A DNA stretch of 64,000 nucleotides from the NCBI GenBank assembly GCA_951812805.1, contig CATOSZ010000001.1, positions 248,001 through 312,000 of the forward strand, read 5' to 3'. Made by a program: the position numbers and the translations under genes. The notes beneath the pieces were generated by a model. It had not been told where the DNA came from. It did not search any database and saw nothing but the letters and a program-made list of their open reading frames with translations. Source of the stretch: an uncultured Alphaproteobacteria bacterium. Lineage in GTDB: Bacteria > Pseudomonadota > Alphaproteobacteria > GCA-2731375. Shown in pieces: positions 42,586 to 52,199 of the stretch; the first letter of the stretch is position 1; every line of letters starts with the position of its first letter.

Positions 42586-43899
42586 CTAGAGATCGTAGCC
42601 GCGTTCGCCGTGGGCGACGATGTCGAGGCCTTCGATCTCTTCGTCACGGCTGACGCGCAGGCCGGTGAACTTCAGGCAGATCGTCAAGATCAGCCAGGTG
42701 CCGACGCCGGACCAGATTGCGACCGCGGCGATGGCCAGGACCTGGACGCCGAGCTGCGCGCCCATGGTCGCGTTGGCGAGGCCGAAGCCGCCCAGCACCT
42801 CGGCGCCGAAAAAGGCGGTCAGCACGGTGCCGAGCGCACCGCCGACACCATGGACGGCGAAGACGTCGAGTGAATCGTCGATTTTGAAGCGCTGCTTGAT
42901 GAGGCCGGTGACGTACTGGCAGACGAGGCCGGCCGCCAGGCCGATGAAGAGGGCGCCCGCCGGACCCACGAAGCCCGAGGCCGGCGTGATCGTCGCCAGG
43001 CCGGCGACCATGCCGGTGACGATGCCGATCAGGCTTGGCTTGCCGAAGCGGATCCATTCCGCAACGGCCCAGGAGATCGCACCCGCGGCCGACGAGATGT
43101 GCGTCACGGTCATCGCCATGGCCGCGTCGCCGTTGGCGGCAACGGCGCTGCCGGCATTGAAGCCGAACCAGCCGACCCAGAGCATCGAGGCACCGATCAT
43201 CGTCATGCCGGGGCTGTGGGGCGGGCGCAATTCGTTCGGGAACCCACGCCGTCCGCCCAACATGACCGCCAGCACCAGGGCCGAGACGCCGGCCGTGACG
43301 TGCACGACGACGCCGCCGGCGAAGTCCATCGCGCCCATGTCCGCGAGCCAGCCGCCGCCCCAGACCCAATGCGCCGCGGGCGCATAGACCAGGATCAGCC
43401 ACAGGCCGGAGAACAGGATCACGGCGGCGAACTTGATGCGCTCGGGATAGGCGCCGACGATGAGGGCGGGCGTGATGATGGCGAAGGTCATCTGGAACAT
43501 GAAGAACAGGGATTCAGGGATCGTGCCCGACAGCGTGTCCTTGTCGACGCCGGCGAGGAACATCCGGTCGAAGCCGCCGATCAGACCGTTCCACGCGCCA
43601 CCGTCGCTGAACGCCAGGCTGTAGACCACGACCAGCCACAGCACCGAGGCCAGGCAGGCGATCGAAAAGCAGTGCATCAGCACCGAAAGGACGTTGTTGG
43701 CTCGGACCAGGCCGCCATAGAAGAGGGAAAGGCCGGGCAGGGTCATGAACAGAACCAGCGCGGTCGCGGTCAGGATCCAGGCCGTATCGGCGCCGTTGGC
43801 GCCCGCGTCCTCGGCCGCCGCCGGCAGGGCCGTGGCCAGCATCACGCCGACCGTCACCATGAACGTGGCGAAACTCCGCGCCAACCTCGAATGTCGCAT
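42586..43899 (-). CDS. amtB: Ammonium transporter AmtB
   Basis: The 437-residue transporter has a signal-like N-terminus (about 1-28, ALPAAAEDA), then 11 membrane helices. Typical segments include LFMTLPGLSLFYGGLVRANNVLS, and the Amt-family signature DFAGGVVVHVTAGVSALVLA with its pore His near 190. A later DVFAVHGVGGALGTVLT stretch carries the second pore His. It conducts ammonia/ammonium. ATG 43899 follows GGGG-rich sequence. glnK lies downstream, the reverse of the common order. Confidence 0.95.
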   Translation of the reverse strand: MRHSRLARSFATFMVTVGVMLATALPAAAEDAGANGADTAWILTATALVLFMTLPGLSLFYGGLVRANNVLSVLMHCFSIACLASVLWLVVVYSLAFSDGGAWNGLIGGFDRMFLAGVDKDTLSGTIPESLFFMFQMTFAIITPALIVGAYPERIKFAAVILFSGLWLILVYAPAAHWVWGGGWLADMGAMDFAGGVVVHVTAGVSALVLAVMLGGRRGFPNELRPPHSPGMTMIGASMLWVGWFGFNAGSAVAANGDAAMAMTVTHISSAAGAISWAVAEWIRFGKPSLIGIVTGMVAGLATITPASGFVGPAGALFIGLAAGLVCQYVTGLIKQRFKIDDSLDVFAVHGVGGALGTVLTAFFGAEVLGGFGLANATMGAQLGVQVLAIAAVAIWSGVGTWLILTICLKFTGLRVSRDEEIEGLDIVAHGERGYDL

Positions 43900-44109
43900 G
43901 GTTTGCCCCCCTTGCGTCCGCTCGCCTGCGATAATTTCGCGGTTTCTATAGCACGCGGGCGGTCCGGGCCAAACCAACTCCGGGTACGGGAGCGGCCGAT
44001 CCGAATGAACCGAAGATGAACAAGCCCCTCAGGTCGGGTTCAGGGCCGGCGCGCCATTATCGGTTTCAGCGTTCGGGAATAGTCCCGGCCAATTCGAGGA
44101 GACGGACTG

Positions 44110-44628
44110 ATGACAAGGCTTCCCAAGACCCTCATCGCGGCCATCGCAGCATTGTGGCTGCTGCCCGCCCTCGCCGGCGAGGCCTGGGCCGATCATCGCG
44201 GTCATGGCGTGCGCGGCGCGATCAAGCTGTGCGACGGCCCGGTCTGCTTCTTCCTGGGCGACGTCGGCAAGCGGCACTACTACAAGACGCATCGCCGCCA
44301 TGGCCACAAGCACTTCCGCAAACATCATCGCGGCCACCGTTTCGGCCATCATCGCCGCCATAAGCATCGCGCCCACCGTCGCCATCATCGCAGCTCATTT
44401 CACGCCCCCCGGCGGCATCGCTCCGAGGTCCGTGAGCGGCGCCGGAACGAGCGGGTTTCGGTCCGCGGCGACCGGCGCGACCGGCGGGTCGAGCAGCGCG
44501 GCGACCGGCGGGTGGAACGACGCGACCGGCGGACCGATCGGCGTGAGACCCGGTTCCGTCCGACCCGCGAACGCTCGGATCTCTATCGCGATCACCGGCC
44601 GCTGAACCCGGTCGATATCACCCGCTGA
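44110..44628 (+). CDS. Secreted His/Arg-rich small protein, unknown function
   Basis: The 172-residue product has a convincing signal peptide (TLIAAIAALWLLPALAGEAWA, about residues 7-27) and a short Cys pair (KLCDGPVCFFLGD, about 40-52). After that it is dominated by His and Arg: HRRHGHKHFRKHHRGH-like sequence to about residue 100, then Arg/Glu/Asp repeats (RDRR, ERRDRR). It should be exported, strongly basic and able to bind metals or nucleic acid, but no family is recognised. It stands alone between amtB and a molybdenum-enzyme gene. Confidence 0.7.
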   Translation: MTRLPKTLIAAIAALWLLPALAGEAWADHRGHGVRGAIKLCDGPVCFFLGDVGKRHYYKTHRRHGHKHFRKHHRGHRFGHHRRHKHRAHRRHHRSSFHAPRRHRSEVRERRRNERVSVRGDRRDRRVEQRGDRRVERRDRRTDRRETRFRPTRERSDLYRDHRPLNPVDITR

Positions 44629-44757
44629 GGTGGGACCGCGACCCGAGCAGACGGTCGAGCGAACGTCGGCTGGTCGTCCGGACGAGATGCGCCGGACACC
44701 GCCGACAATCGCTTGCGCCGAAGCCGGGCAGCGGAATGTCCACGTCCGGCCGGGCCC

Positions 44758-47073
44758 TCAAGAGCCCGCGAGTGCGCGCCAGACCCGTTCCGCCGTCGCC
44801 GGCATGTCGATCGGTCCGGCATCCGGGCCGAGCGCGTCGCGAACGGCATTGATCAGGGCGCCGGGTGCCCCCGTCGTGGCGCTTTCGCCGGCACCCTTTA
44901 CGCCCAAGGGGTTGTCGGTTTCGACCTGCTCGTTCAGCGCGACGGCCAGGTTCGGCACGTCGTCGGCGCGCGGCAGGGTGTAGTCCATGAAGCTGCCGCT
45001 CGGCATCTGGCCGCTGTCGGGGTCGTAGATCACCTCTTCCAGCAGCGCCTGGCCGAGGCCCTGCACCGCGCCGCCGTGAATCTGGCCGTCGACGATCATT
45101 GGATTGATCGCCCGGCCGACGTCGGCGACCACCGTGTGTTTGTGGATCGAGACGCGCCCGGTGTCCGGATCGATCTCGACCTCGCAGACGTGGGCGCCGT
45201 TGGAATGGGTTTGCCGCGTGGTGACGAAGTCCATTTCGCCCGCCAACCGCTCGCCCCGGGCTTCGGCATGGCCGGCGACGGCGGCAAGCGAGAGGCTGCG
45301 GTCCGTGCCTGCGACGGTGAAACGACCCTGGCGGTATTCGATATCCGCGCTGGCCGCTTCCAGCATCTCGGCGGCGAGATCGCGGCCCCGGGCGACCATC
45401 GCTTCCGCGCCGCCGACGACCGCTCCGCCACCGATCCGGGCTGAGCGCGAGCCGTGCGAGCCGACCCCGCGCGCCACCCGGTCCGTGTCGCCGAACACCA
45501 CGTCGATTGCATCGAAGTCCACACCCAGCCGATCCGAGAGGACCTGGGCATACATGGTCGCATGGCCCATGCCGAAGTCCTGGGTGCCGACACAGGCGGT
45601 CACGCGACCGTCGCCGCCGGCGGCGACTTCGGCATATTCCTGGGGTGCACCGCCGTCGTTCTCGACATAGAGGGCGAGGCCGATCCCACGCCGGAGCCCG
45701 CGGGCGGCCGAAGCTTCGCGCCGAACCGCGAAGCCGTCCCAATCCGAAAGCGCCACCGCGGAATCCAGATTGATGGCGAATTCACCGAGCTCATAGACCG
45801 CGCCGCCCGGTGTCTCCCAGGGCATTTCGCTCTGGGCGACGATGTTGCGCCGGCGCAGCGCGACCCGGTCGTGGCCGCTCGCCCGGGCGGCGGCGTCGAC
45901 CAGGCTTTCCATCAGATAGTTGCTCTCGACCCGGCCGATGCCCCGATAGGCGGCCTGCGGCGCGGTATTGGAAAAGACGCCGCGGATCGCGATGTGGCCT
46001 TGCGCGATGCGATAGGGCCCGCCCAGCGTCGGGATGAGGTAGGCGATCTGCACCCAGATGTTCCGGCTTCCGAGATAGGCGCCGTGACGCCAGTCGATGG
46101 AAACCCGCAATCCGGTGAAGCGCCCTTCGGCGTCGAGCGCCAGTTCCCCGCGCAGCAGGTGATCCCGGGCCTGGTAGTCGGTGAGGAAGGCTTCGCTCCG
46201 CTCGGCGCACCATTTGACCGGGCGGCCGAGGCGCCGGGCCGCGACCAGCAGGACGGGAAATTCCGGATAGACCGGGTTGCGCGCGCCGAAGCCGCCGCCC
46301 GTATCGGGCACCAGAACACGCACGCGCTCGACCGGGATGTCCATCAGGCCGGCGAGGCTCGCCTGCATGCCGTGCGCCGATTGGCAGCCGCAACGAAGCG
46401 TGTAGCGTTCGTTGCCCGCATCGTATTCGCCCAATGCCGCACGCGGCTCCATGAAGGCGATGGCGACACGGTTGTTGACCAGCTCGACCGAGGCGACATG
46501 GGCGGCCGCCGCGAAGGCGGCATCGCAGGCCGCCTCATCGCCGCGCTCCCACGCGAAGGAGAGGTTGTCGGGCTTGTCATCCCAGACCTTCGGCGATCCC
46601 TCGGCGAGCGCGCCCGGGATATCGATCACCGCGGGCAGGGGGGCGTAGTCGACCTCGACCAGCTCCGCCGCATCGCGCGCGATGTCGAGGGTCTCCGCCA
46701 CGACGCAGGCCACAGCCTCGCCGACATGGCGGGCGGTATCGCGGGCCAGCGGGTACTGGTCCGCTTCCGCCGCCGGCCCGTCCGGGCGGCGGGCGACGTC
46801 GAAGGGGGCGGCGTTGGAGAAAGAGGGGATGGCGTTCGGGATGTCCGCGGCGATATCGCCCGCCGTCAGGACGGCCAACACGCCCGGCAGCGCGCGCGCC
46901 TCCGCCGTGTCGATGCCGAGGATCCGGGCATGGGCGTGCGGCGAGCGGACGAAGATCGCATGGGCCTGGCCCGGCGCACTCAAATCGTCGGTAAAGCCGC
47001 CCTCACCGCGCAGAAAGCGCGTATCCTCGACCCGCGCGACCCGTTCGCCGATGCCCTTTGCCGTTGCCATCAT
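44758..47073 (-). CDS. Xanthine dehydrogenase-family molybdopterin-binding subunit (paralogue 1)
   Basis: The 771-residue protein is a molybdenum hydroxylase large subunit (CoxL/XdhB-like). It has the N-terminal RVEDTRFLRGEGGFTDD, the cofactor loop DTGGGFGARNPVYPEF near 255-270 and AAYRGIGRVESNYL near 370. The C-terminal VKGAGESATTGAP carries the conserved catalytic Glu. The active-site loop lacks the Cys of true CO dehydrogenase (AYRGxGR instead of AYRCSFR), so it is not a form I CO dehydrogenase. The expected FAD and iron-sulfur subunits are not adjacent. The substrate is unknown. Confidence 0.9.
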   Translation of the reverse strand: MMATAKGIGERVARVEDTRFLRGEGGFTDDLSAPGQAHAIFVRSPHAHARILGIDTAEARALPGVLAVLTAGDIAADIPNAIPSFSNAAPFDVARRPDGPAAEADQYPLARDTARHVGEAVACVVAETLDIARDAAELVEVDYAPLPAVIDIPGALAEGSPKVWDDKPDNLSFAWERGDEAACDAAFAAAAHVASVELVNNRVAIAFMEPRAALGEYDAGNERYTLRCGCQSAHGMQASLAGLMDIPVERVRVLVPDTGGGFGARNPVYPEFPVLLVAARRLGRPVKWCAERSEAFLTDYQARDHLLRGELALDAEGRFTGLRVSIDWRHGAYLGSRNIWVQIAYLIPTLGGPYRIAQGHIAIRGVFSNTAPQAAYRGIGRVESNYLMESLVDAAARASGHDRVALRRRNIVAQSEMPWETPGGAVYELGEFAINLDSAVALSDWDGFAVRREASAARGLRRGIGLALYVENDGGAPQEYAEVAAGGDGRVTACVGTQDFGMGHATMYAQVLSDRLGVDFDAIDVVFGDTDRVARGVGSHGSRSARIGGGAVVGGAEAMVARGRDLAAEMLEAASADIEYRQGRFTVAGTDRSLSLAAVAGHAEARGERLAGEMDFVTTRQTHSNGAHVCEVEIDPDTGRVSIHKHTVVADVGRAINPMIVDGQIHGGAVQGLGQALLEEVIYDPDSGQMPSGSFMDYTLPRADDVPNLAVALNEQVETDNPLGVKGAGESATTGAPGALINAVRDALGPDAGPIDMPATAERVWRALAGS

Positions 47074-47150
47074 TCACCCTCCCGAGGTTCTGCCGGGTCG
47101 GAGTATATCGGCAATCCAGTGTCTGGGGGCGCCCGGGAGGAGAAGCCAGA

Positions 47151-47540
47151 ATGTTCGACCAGTCCGTCATCTTTCTCTACACCGACGACCCCGAGGCCAG
47201 CCGCGCCTTCTATGAAGATGGCCTCGGCCTGAAACCGGCGCTGGTCCAGGGCGAGTGCCGCATTTACCGCATCGCGCCCGAGTCCTTCCTGGGGATCTGC
47301 CGGGTTCGCGAAGGCCGCGCCGTTTCGCCCGAGGGCATTACCGTCACCTTCGTCACCGACGACGTCGAGGGCTGGCACGCCCGCCTGGCGGCGCGCGGCG
47401 TCGTTTTCGAAACCCAGCCGGCGGAGAATGCTCGATTCAATATCGTGAACTGCTTCCTGCGCGACCCCGACGGCCATCTGCTGGAAATCCAGCGCTTCCT
47501 CGACCCCGCCTGGCCACGCCCTTCAGCCGCGGGCGGTTAG
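47151..47540 (+). CDS. VOC-family protein
   Basis: The 129-residue single-domain protein has the glyoxalase/dioxygenase fold: [23 protein letters not shown] at the N-terminus and [17 protein letters not shown] near the C-terminus, with Glu a probable metal ligand. The first ligand position is occupied by a non-His residue (VIFLYTDD), so the metal site may be incomplete. ATG 47151 follows GGGAGGAG. Its 3' end overlaps the chemoreceptor gene by 18 nt in convergent orientation. Confidence 0.82.
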   Translation: MFDQSVIFLYTDDPEASRAFYEDGLGLKPALVQGECRIYRIAPESFLGICRVREGRAVSPEGITVTFVTDDVEGWHARLAARGVVFETQPAENARFNIVNCFLRDPDGHLLEIQRFLDPAWPRPSAAGG

Positions 47541-48644
47541 GTCCGTGTCGAGGGCGTTCAGGCTTTCGATGATGTCATCGGTCAGCGAGATGTTCTTGGC
47601 CGAGCCCTCGACGGCGGCCTCGGTATTGCGCTGGATGTCCTGAATCGCGGAGACGACTTGGCGGAACACACCCAGCTGATCGCGGATCGCCGTGCCGTGG
47701 TCGCGGGCCTGGCGGCCGAGGGCCTGGATCGAGGTGCTGGAGCCGCGGACCTGGGTTTCATAGTCGGCGGCCTTTTCGTGGCTTGCGCGGATCGCGGCTT
47801 CCAGACCGGCCATGTCCGAGACGACGTTGTCGAGGCCCCGCGCCAAGGTGGCGAGTTGTGCTTCCACCTGCTCCACCGCGCCGGCTGATCGATGGGCCAG
47901 CGACTTCACTTCCGCGGCGACCACGGCAAAGCCCTTGCCACGTTCGCCCGCCCGGCTGGCCTCGATCATGGCGTTGAGGGCCAAGAGGTTGGTCTGCTTT
48001 GCGATCGCGCCGATTTCCACTGCCACCGCGTCGATCCGGGCATAGCTTTCGCGGAACTCGGTCAGGTCACGCGACAGCTCGGCGGCGGCGGCGCTGCCGG
48101 CACCGAGTTCGTTCTGGACATGGGCCAAATCGTCGACCAGCCGTTCCGCCACGCTTTCGACATCGCCGTAGCCGGCCTCGTCGACCTGCATCCGGTCGAG
48201 GGTTGCCGAAATGCCCTCGTTCAGCCCGCGGGCCCGCGAAATCAGATCCGATATGAAGCCGACCCGCTCGCGGGAGGACTGGTTGACCGCCTGGGCGTTG
48301 CGGCGGACCTGTTGCGTGCGATCGCGCGCGACGGTCAGACCTTCGTGGAATCCGGCGTCCGCCGGCGGCTCGACGACGGCGGGCACGGGCACCGGGGCCG
48401 GGTGGATCGGTTGGGGAACTTCGGCGCTCTCCGCGACAGGCTGCCGCCGGCGCGCGACGAGGAAAACCACGATCCCTGCGACCACCAGGGTGGTGAGCGG
48501 TCCGAGTGGATCGAACGGCACGCCGCCGGCCAAGGCCTCCCACTGCGCGACCGGCGTCACCAGGGCCGAGATCGCGAGAGCCGCCATGAAGGCGCGTGGT
48601 CCGGCGGCTCCGAGAGTATCGGTTCGGCGACGCCGTTCTGCCAT
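47523..48644 (-). CDS. Methyl-accepting chemotaxis protein signalling-domain protein
   Basis: The 373-residue protein has two N-terminal membrane helices (about residues 15-35 and 45-65) with only a few residues between, so there is no periplasmic sensor. A Pro-rich linker ([19 protein letters not shown]) leads to a long coiled coil with the receptor hairpin tip [20 protein letters not shown] near 215-235. It is a membrane-anchored chemoreceptor that probably senses an internal or membrane-related signal. ATG 48644 has AAAGGG upstream; 48665 is an alternative. Confidence 0.87.
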   Translation of the reverse strand: MAERRRRTDTLGAAGPRAFMAALAISALVTPVAQWEALAGGVPFDPLGPLTTLVVAGIVVFLVARRRQPVAESAEVPQPIHPAPVPVPAVVEPPADAGFHEGLTVARDRTQQVRRNAQAVNQSSRERVGFISDLISRARGLNEGISATLDRMQVDEAGYGDVESVAERLVDDLAHVQNELGAGSAAAAELSRDLTEFRESYARIDAVAVEIGAIAKQTNLLALNAMIEASRAGERGKGFAVVAAEVKSLAHRSAGAVEQVEAQLATLARGLDNVVSDMAGLEAAIRASHEKAADYETQVRGSSTSIQALGRQARDHGTAIRDQLGVFRQVVSAIQDIQRNTEAAVEGSAKNISLTDDIIESLNALDTDLTARG

Positions 48645-48772
48645 TCCCTTGCCCTTTGATGTCATGCCGCGCGGTCGCCAGAAGATCGGCGCCACGATCG
48701 CCACGGTGCCATCAAGTCTTTTTCAAAGTCTTAACCGGGCGCGACGTTTCGTCTCTCTCGCGGGCGACGTCG

Positions 48773-50494
48773 TCAGCCGTGCGGTGAAGCGGTGCTGCGC
48801 AGCAGCCGGCCGGGCAGCGCGCCGGTTGCCTCACCCGCCCGCCAGACCGGCACGCCGGCGAGAAGGGTCGCGTCGATGCCGTCGGTCTTTTGCAGCAGCC
48901 GCTTGCCGCCCGCCGGCAGGTCGTAGTGCACTTCGGGGCCGCGCAGACGGAGGTTGTCGTAGTCGACGATGTTGATGTCGGCGCGCAGGCCCGGCGCGAT
49001 CAGGCCGCGATCGGGCAGGCCCATGGCCCGGGCGTTGGCCGAGGTCAGGCGGCGGACCATCTCCTTGATCCCGTGCCGTGGCCCGCGCGAGCGGTCGCGC
49101 GTCCAATGGGTCAGCGTGTGGGCCATATCCGTCGCATCGCAGATGATGCCGACATGGGCGCCGCCGTCGCCGAGGCCGATCAGCGTGTGCGGATGGCCCA
49201 GCATCTCGTGCACGCTGTCCATGTTGCCGCCGGCATAGTTGGTCATCGGGTGATAGAGGATGCCGCGACCCTCGTCGTGCAACATCAGCTCATAGGCGAG
49301 TTCGCCCGGTGTGATGCCGCGCCGCGCGGCCTCGGCGCCGAGGCTGGCGCTCGGATCGGGCTCGTACTCGGCCGGGTCGCCCAGCACGTAGAGATTATCC
49401 CAATCGCGCAGCCGCCGGTCGCGCGCGCTCACCCCGCTCGCTTCGGCCAGCAGGCGGTCGCGGACCTCGGGCTCGCGCAGACGGGCGACCCGGTCGGCCA
49501 GCGCCAGCGGCGCCAGCGCCTGCCAGCTCGGACAGTCGAGGAACGGATTCTCCGACAATTCGAAGCCCAGCAGGCCGCTCGTCGGCCGGCCGCGGACCTG
49601 GGCGTGGATCGGCAGGCCTTCCGCGTTGGCCGCACTCACGCGATCCAGCAGGTCGCGCCATTGCTCGGGGTGGCGATGGTTTTGCAGCAGGGTGAAGGTG
49701 AGGGGACGGCCGGAGCGTCGCACAAGTGCGCGCAACAACTCGAACTCGGCATCGATCGCCTCGCCGTAGTCGCCGACCACCTGCAGCCAGGCGCGGCCGG
49801 TTTGGCCGACCGCTTCGGCGATTTCGGCCAGTTCCGCTTCTGCCGCACCGTAGGAGGGGACCGCCTCCCCCTCCGCCGTGCGGTGTTGCAACAGGCGCGA
49901 GGTGGAGAAGCCGAAGGCGCCGGCCCTGACACCGTCGGCCGCCAGCCGCGCCATTTCGGACCGGTCCTCGGCCGTCGCCGGCTCGCGGTTGGCACCACGC
50001 TCGCCCATGACGAAGACGCGCAGCGCGGCGTGCGGCACCTGCGTGGCGACGTTGACGTCGAAGGTGCGGGCGGCGAGGCAATCGAGATAGTCGGGGAAGC
50101 TGTCCCAGGTCCAGGGCAGGCCCTCGCGCATCACCACCTCGGGGATGTCCTCCACGCCCTGCATCAGGGAAATCAGCATGTCGTGATGCTCGGGCCGGAC
50201 CGGGGCGAAGCCGACGCCGCAGTTGCCCATCAACACCGTGGTGACGCCGTTGCAGGACGAGGGCGTGATGTGGTTCGCCCAGGTCGCCTGCGCGTCATAA
50301 TGGGTGTGCACGTCGACGAAGCCCGGCAGGACCAGCCGGCCGCGCGCGTCGATCTCTTCCCGCCCGCTGCCCTCGACCCGGCCGACCGCGGAGATCCGGC
50401 CGCCACTGATGGCGACGTCCCCGTCGCGCATCGCCCCGCCCGAGCCGTCGACGATCGTGCCGCCGCGGATGACCAGGTCTGGCTTGTCACGCAT
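48773..50494 (-). CDS. D-aminoacylase-like amidohydrolase
   Basis: The 573-residue protein belongs to the N-acyl-D-amino-acid deacylase group of metal-dependent amidohydrolases. The metal motif HTH is in LPGFVDVHTHYDAQATWA (about residues 57-74), a conserved Cys is in VLMGNCGVGFAP near 88-99, and the metal-binding Asp is probably in LIGLGDGGAHVG near 438. The C-terminal APGLRADINIVDYDNL is the usual composite domain. It is full length and stands alone, with a 420-nt gap upstream. Confidence 0.9.
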   Translation of the reverse strand: MRDKPDLVIRGGTIVDGSGGAMRDGDVAISGGRISAVGRVEGSGREEIDARGRLVLPGFVDVHTHYDAQATWANHITPSSCNGVTTVLMGNCGVGFAPVRPEHHDMLISLMQGVEDIPEVVMREGLPWTWDSFPDYLDCLAARTFDVNVATQVPHAALRVFVMGERGANREPATAEDRSEMARLAADGVRAGAFGFSTSRLLQHRTAEGEAVPSYGAAEAELAEIAEAVGQTGRAWLQVVGDYGEAIDAEFELLRALVRRSGRPLTFTLLQNHRHPEQWRDLLDRVSAANAEGLPIHAQVRGRPTSGLLGFELSENPFLDCPSWQALAPLALADRVARLREPEVRDRLLAEASGVSARDRRLRDWDNLYVLGDPAEYEPDPSASLGAEAARRGITPGELAYELMLHDEGRGILYHPMTNYAGGNMDSVHEMLGHPHTLIGLGDGGAHVGIICDATDMAHTLTHWTRDRSRGPRHGIKEMVRRLTSANARAMGLPDRGLIAPGLRADINIVDYDNLRLRGPEVHYDLPAGGKRLLQKTDGIDATLLAGVPVWRAGEATGALPGRLLRSTASPHG

Positions 50495-50914
50495 GATGAA
50501 ATGCTCCCCGCTGGAACCGGCGCGCCGTTGGCGCCCGGAACGACGACGGCCCGGGCGTTTCTACCCGAGCCGTTGCTCTTATTGGCCCGCCGTCATGGAT
50601 GCATATAGAAGCTCGTGCGCCAATCCAGGGCAAGAGCTCAAATGGCTTCTCGAAGAAATTCAAACCTACGAGGGGGCCGCATCGAAGACTAATGTCCGGT
50701 TTCCCGCCAGAATGCCCTTCGACAAGCCCAATGAAACGGATCGTGAAGTCACGATCATCATTGTCTTGAGTGTGTCCGTCGCTCCGCTACTCTCGGCGTA
50801 CGAACGACGGGATTGTCGTTAAAACGCTGTACGAAGCCTTTCCAGATGGGGAACACTGGCGCGGATATCGGCATTACTGTCTGGGAACTACGGCCAACCT
50901 AAGGACCTCTCGCC
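50495..50914. other. Intergenic region without recognised gene
   Basis: This gap lies between two divergent genes (deacylase and epoxide-hydrolase-like). The right half is less GC-rich than the flanks. Only short frames with unlikely composition occur. It presumably contains both promoters; I see no RNA gene or repeat. Confidence 0.5.
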
Positions 50915-51889
50915 ATGCACGAGCAATTCATACTGCAAAACATCCCGACCAACGGCATCACCTTGCGCGCCGCGGTGGAGGGCGAGGGACCGTTGGTCAT
51001 CATGGTGCATGGCTGGCCGGAGCTCTGGTATTCCTGGCGGCACCAGATCAAGCCGATTGCCGAGGCAGGCTTCCGGGCCTGCGCCATCGACGTGCGCGGC
51101 TACGGCGACAGCGACAAGCCCCATGCCATCGAGGCTTACGACATGCAGACGTTGATGGCTGACATCGTCGGTGTGATCGACCATTTTGGCGAGAAGCAGG
51201 CGATCCTGATAGGTCATGACTGGGGCGCGCCGATGGTTTGGAACACCGCCGCGCTGCATCCCGAGCGTGTGGCGGCGGTGGCCGGCCTCAGCGTGCCATA
51301 CCGAAAACGGGCGCCCGTCTCCACCATCAAGCTTTGGCAAAAGCTCTACACCGAAGAGGGCAAATTTTTCTATCAGGTCTATTTCCAGGACGAGGGTGTC
51401 GTGGAGGCGGAGGTGGAGGCCGATTTCCGCACGGCGCTCCGTAAGATCTACTACTCCATTTCTGGCAATGCGCCGGACCTGGGCCCTTCCTGGCTCAACC
51501 GCCCGGAAGGAGGCGGCTTGCTGGAAATGATGGACGATCCAGATCCGTTCCCGGTATGGATGACGCCGCAAGACCTTGATTACTTCGTCCAGAACTTCGA
51601 GGCGGGCGGTTTCCGTGGCCCGGTCAATCGTTACCGGAACCAGGACCGTGATTTTGCGATGCTGCCAGACATGGGGGTGAAGCCTGTCCACCAGCCGAGC
51701 GCCTTCATCGCCGGGTCTAAAGACCTGGTGCGCTTCTTCGTTCCAGGGCGCGACACCTACGCCAATCTCGAAGAAATATGCCCTAACCTACGCGTAAACC
51801 TAATCATTGACGACATCGGCCATTGGGTCCAGCAGGAGGCGCCCGAAGCCGTCAACGCGGCTTTGCTTCCCTTTCTGAAAGGGCTGTAG
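50915..51889 (+). CDS. Alpha/beta hydrolase, epoxide hydrolase-like
   Basis: The 324-residue enzyme has the oxyanion motif HGWP (32-35), the nucleophile Asp102 in GHDWG and the catalytic His in DDIGHWVQQEAP near 298, with a cap region containing the Tyr-rich KFFYQVYFQD and IYYSIS. An Asp nucleophile with HGWP and a terminal HW is the soluble epoxide hydrolase pattern; haloacetate dehalogenases are close relatives. It has somewhat lower GC than neighbours. ATG 50915 has an AAGGA upstream. Confidence 0.88.
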   Translation: MHEQFILQNIPTNGITLRAAVEGEGPLVIMVHGWPELWYSWRHQIKPIAEAGFRACAIDVRGYGDSDKPHAIEAYDMQTLMADIVGVIDHFGEKQAILIGHDWGAPMVWNTAALHPERVAAVAGLSVPYRKRAPVSTIKLWQKLYTEEGKFFYQVYFQDEGVVEAEVEADFRTALRKIYYSISGNAPDLGPSWLNRPEGGGLLEMMDDPDPFPVWMTPQDLDYFVQNFEAGGFRGPVNRYRNQDRDFAMLPDMGVKPVHQPSAFIAGSKDLVRFFVPGRDTYANLEEICPNLRVNLIIDDIGHWVQQEAPEAVNAALLPFLKGL

Positions 51890-51989
51890 CGCCTCGAAAT
51901 TAGCGTTTACGATTCCATCGTCGAGCATTACGGTCACCGGCATGAAATCCTTTGACGTAATTGCTGAAACGGCGATGATCGAGGCACAG

Positions 51990-52023
51990 AAAAAGGCCGC
52001 TGGAGAGGTCTCCAACGGCCTTT
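51990..52023 (-). terminator. Rho-independent terminator downstream of tRNA-Asn
   Basis: A 15-base stem (51992-52006 with 52009-52023, one mismatch) lies 8 nt past the tRNA and is followed on the minus strand by five T residues. It could also end the converging hydrolase transcript, though the T-run on that side is short. Confidence 0.85.
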
Positions 52024-52031
52024 CTGCGAAT

Positions 52032-52107
52032 TGGCTCCCCGGGCCGGACTCGAACCAGCGACAAAGCGGTTAACAGCCGCTTGCTCTACCAACTGAGCTA
52101 CCGGGGA
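52032..52107 (-). tRNA. tRNA-Asn (anticodon GTT)
   Basis: The 76-nt gene, including an encoded CCA end (52032-52034), folds as a normal cloverleaf: acceptor stem TCCCCGG/CCGGGGA, D-arm AGCTCAGTTGGTAGAGC, anticodon loop CTGTTAA and T-arm with GGTTCGAGTCC. It is on the minus strand and followed by a strong terminator. No integrase lies next to it. Confidence 0.96.
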
Positions 52108-52199
52108 TCAGTCGGTCGCGCCAGGCGCGGAAGCGGCTTATATCAAATGCCAGGACCGGATGCCAGAGGGGATTTCGGGCAAAAGCGAGTGATCGTCCC

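Noticed and set aside
44758..47073. A carbon monoxide dehydrogenase large subunit (CoxL form I)
   Set aside because: The Cys-containing active-site loop AYRCSFR is absent (AYRGIGR) and no coxM or coxS gene is adjacent.
50304..50822. A 172-codon plus-strand frame overlapping the start of the deacylase gene
   Set aside because: Half of it is antisense to the deacylase, and the rest has no ribosome-binding site or recognisable features.
52032..52107. An integration site for a mobile island at tRNA-Asn
   Set aside because: I found no integrase gene and no repeat of the tRNA 3' end within the window.
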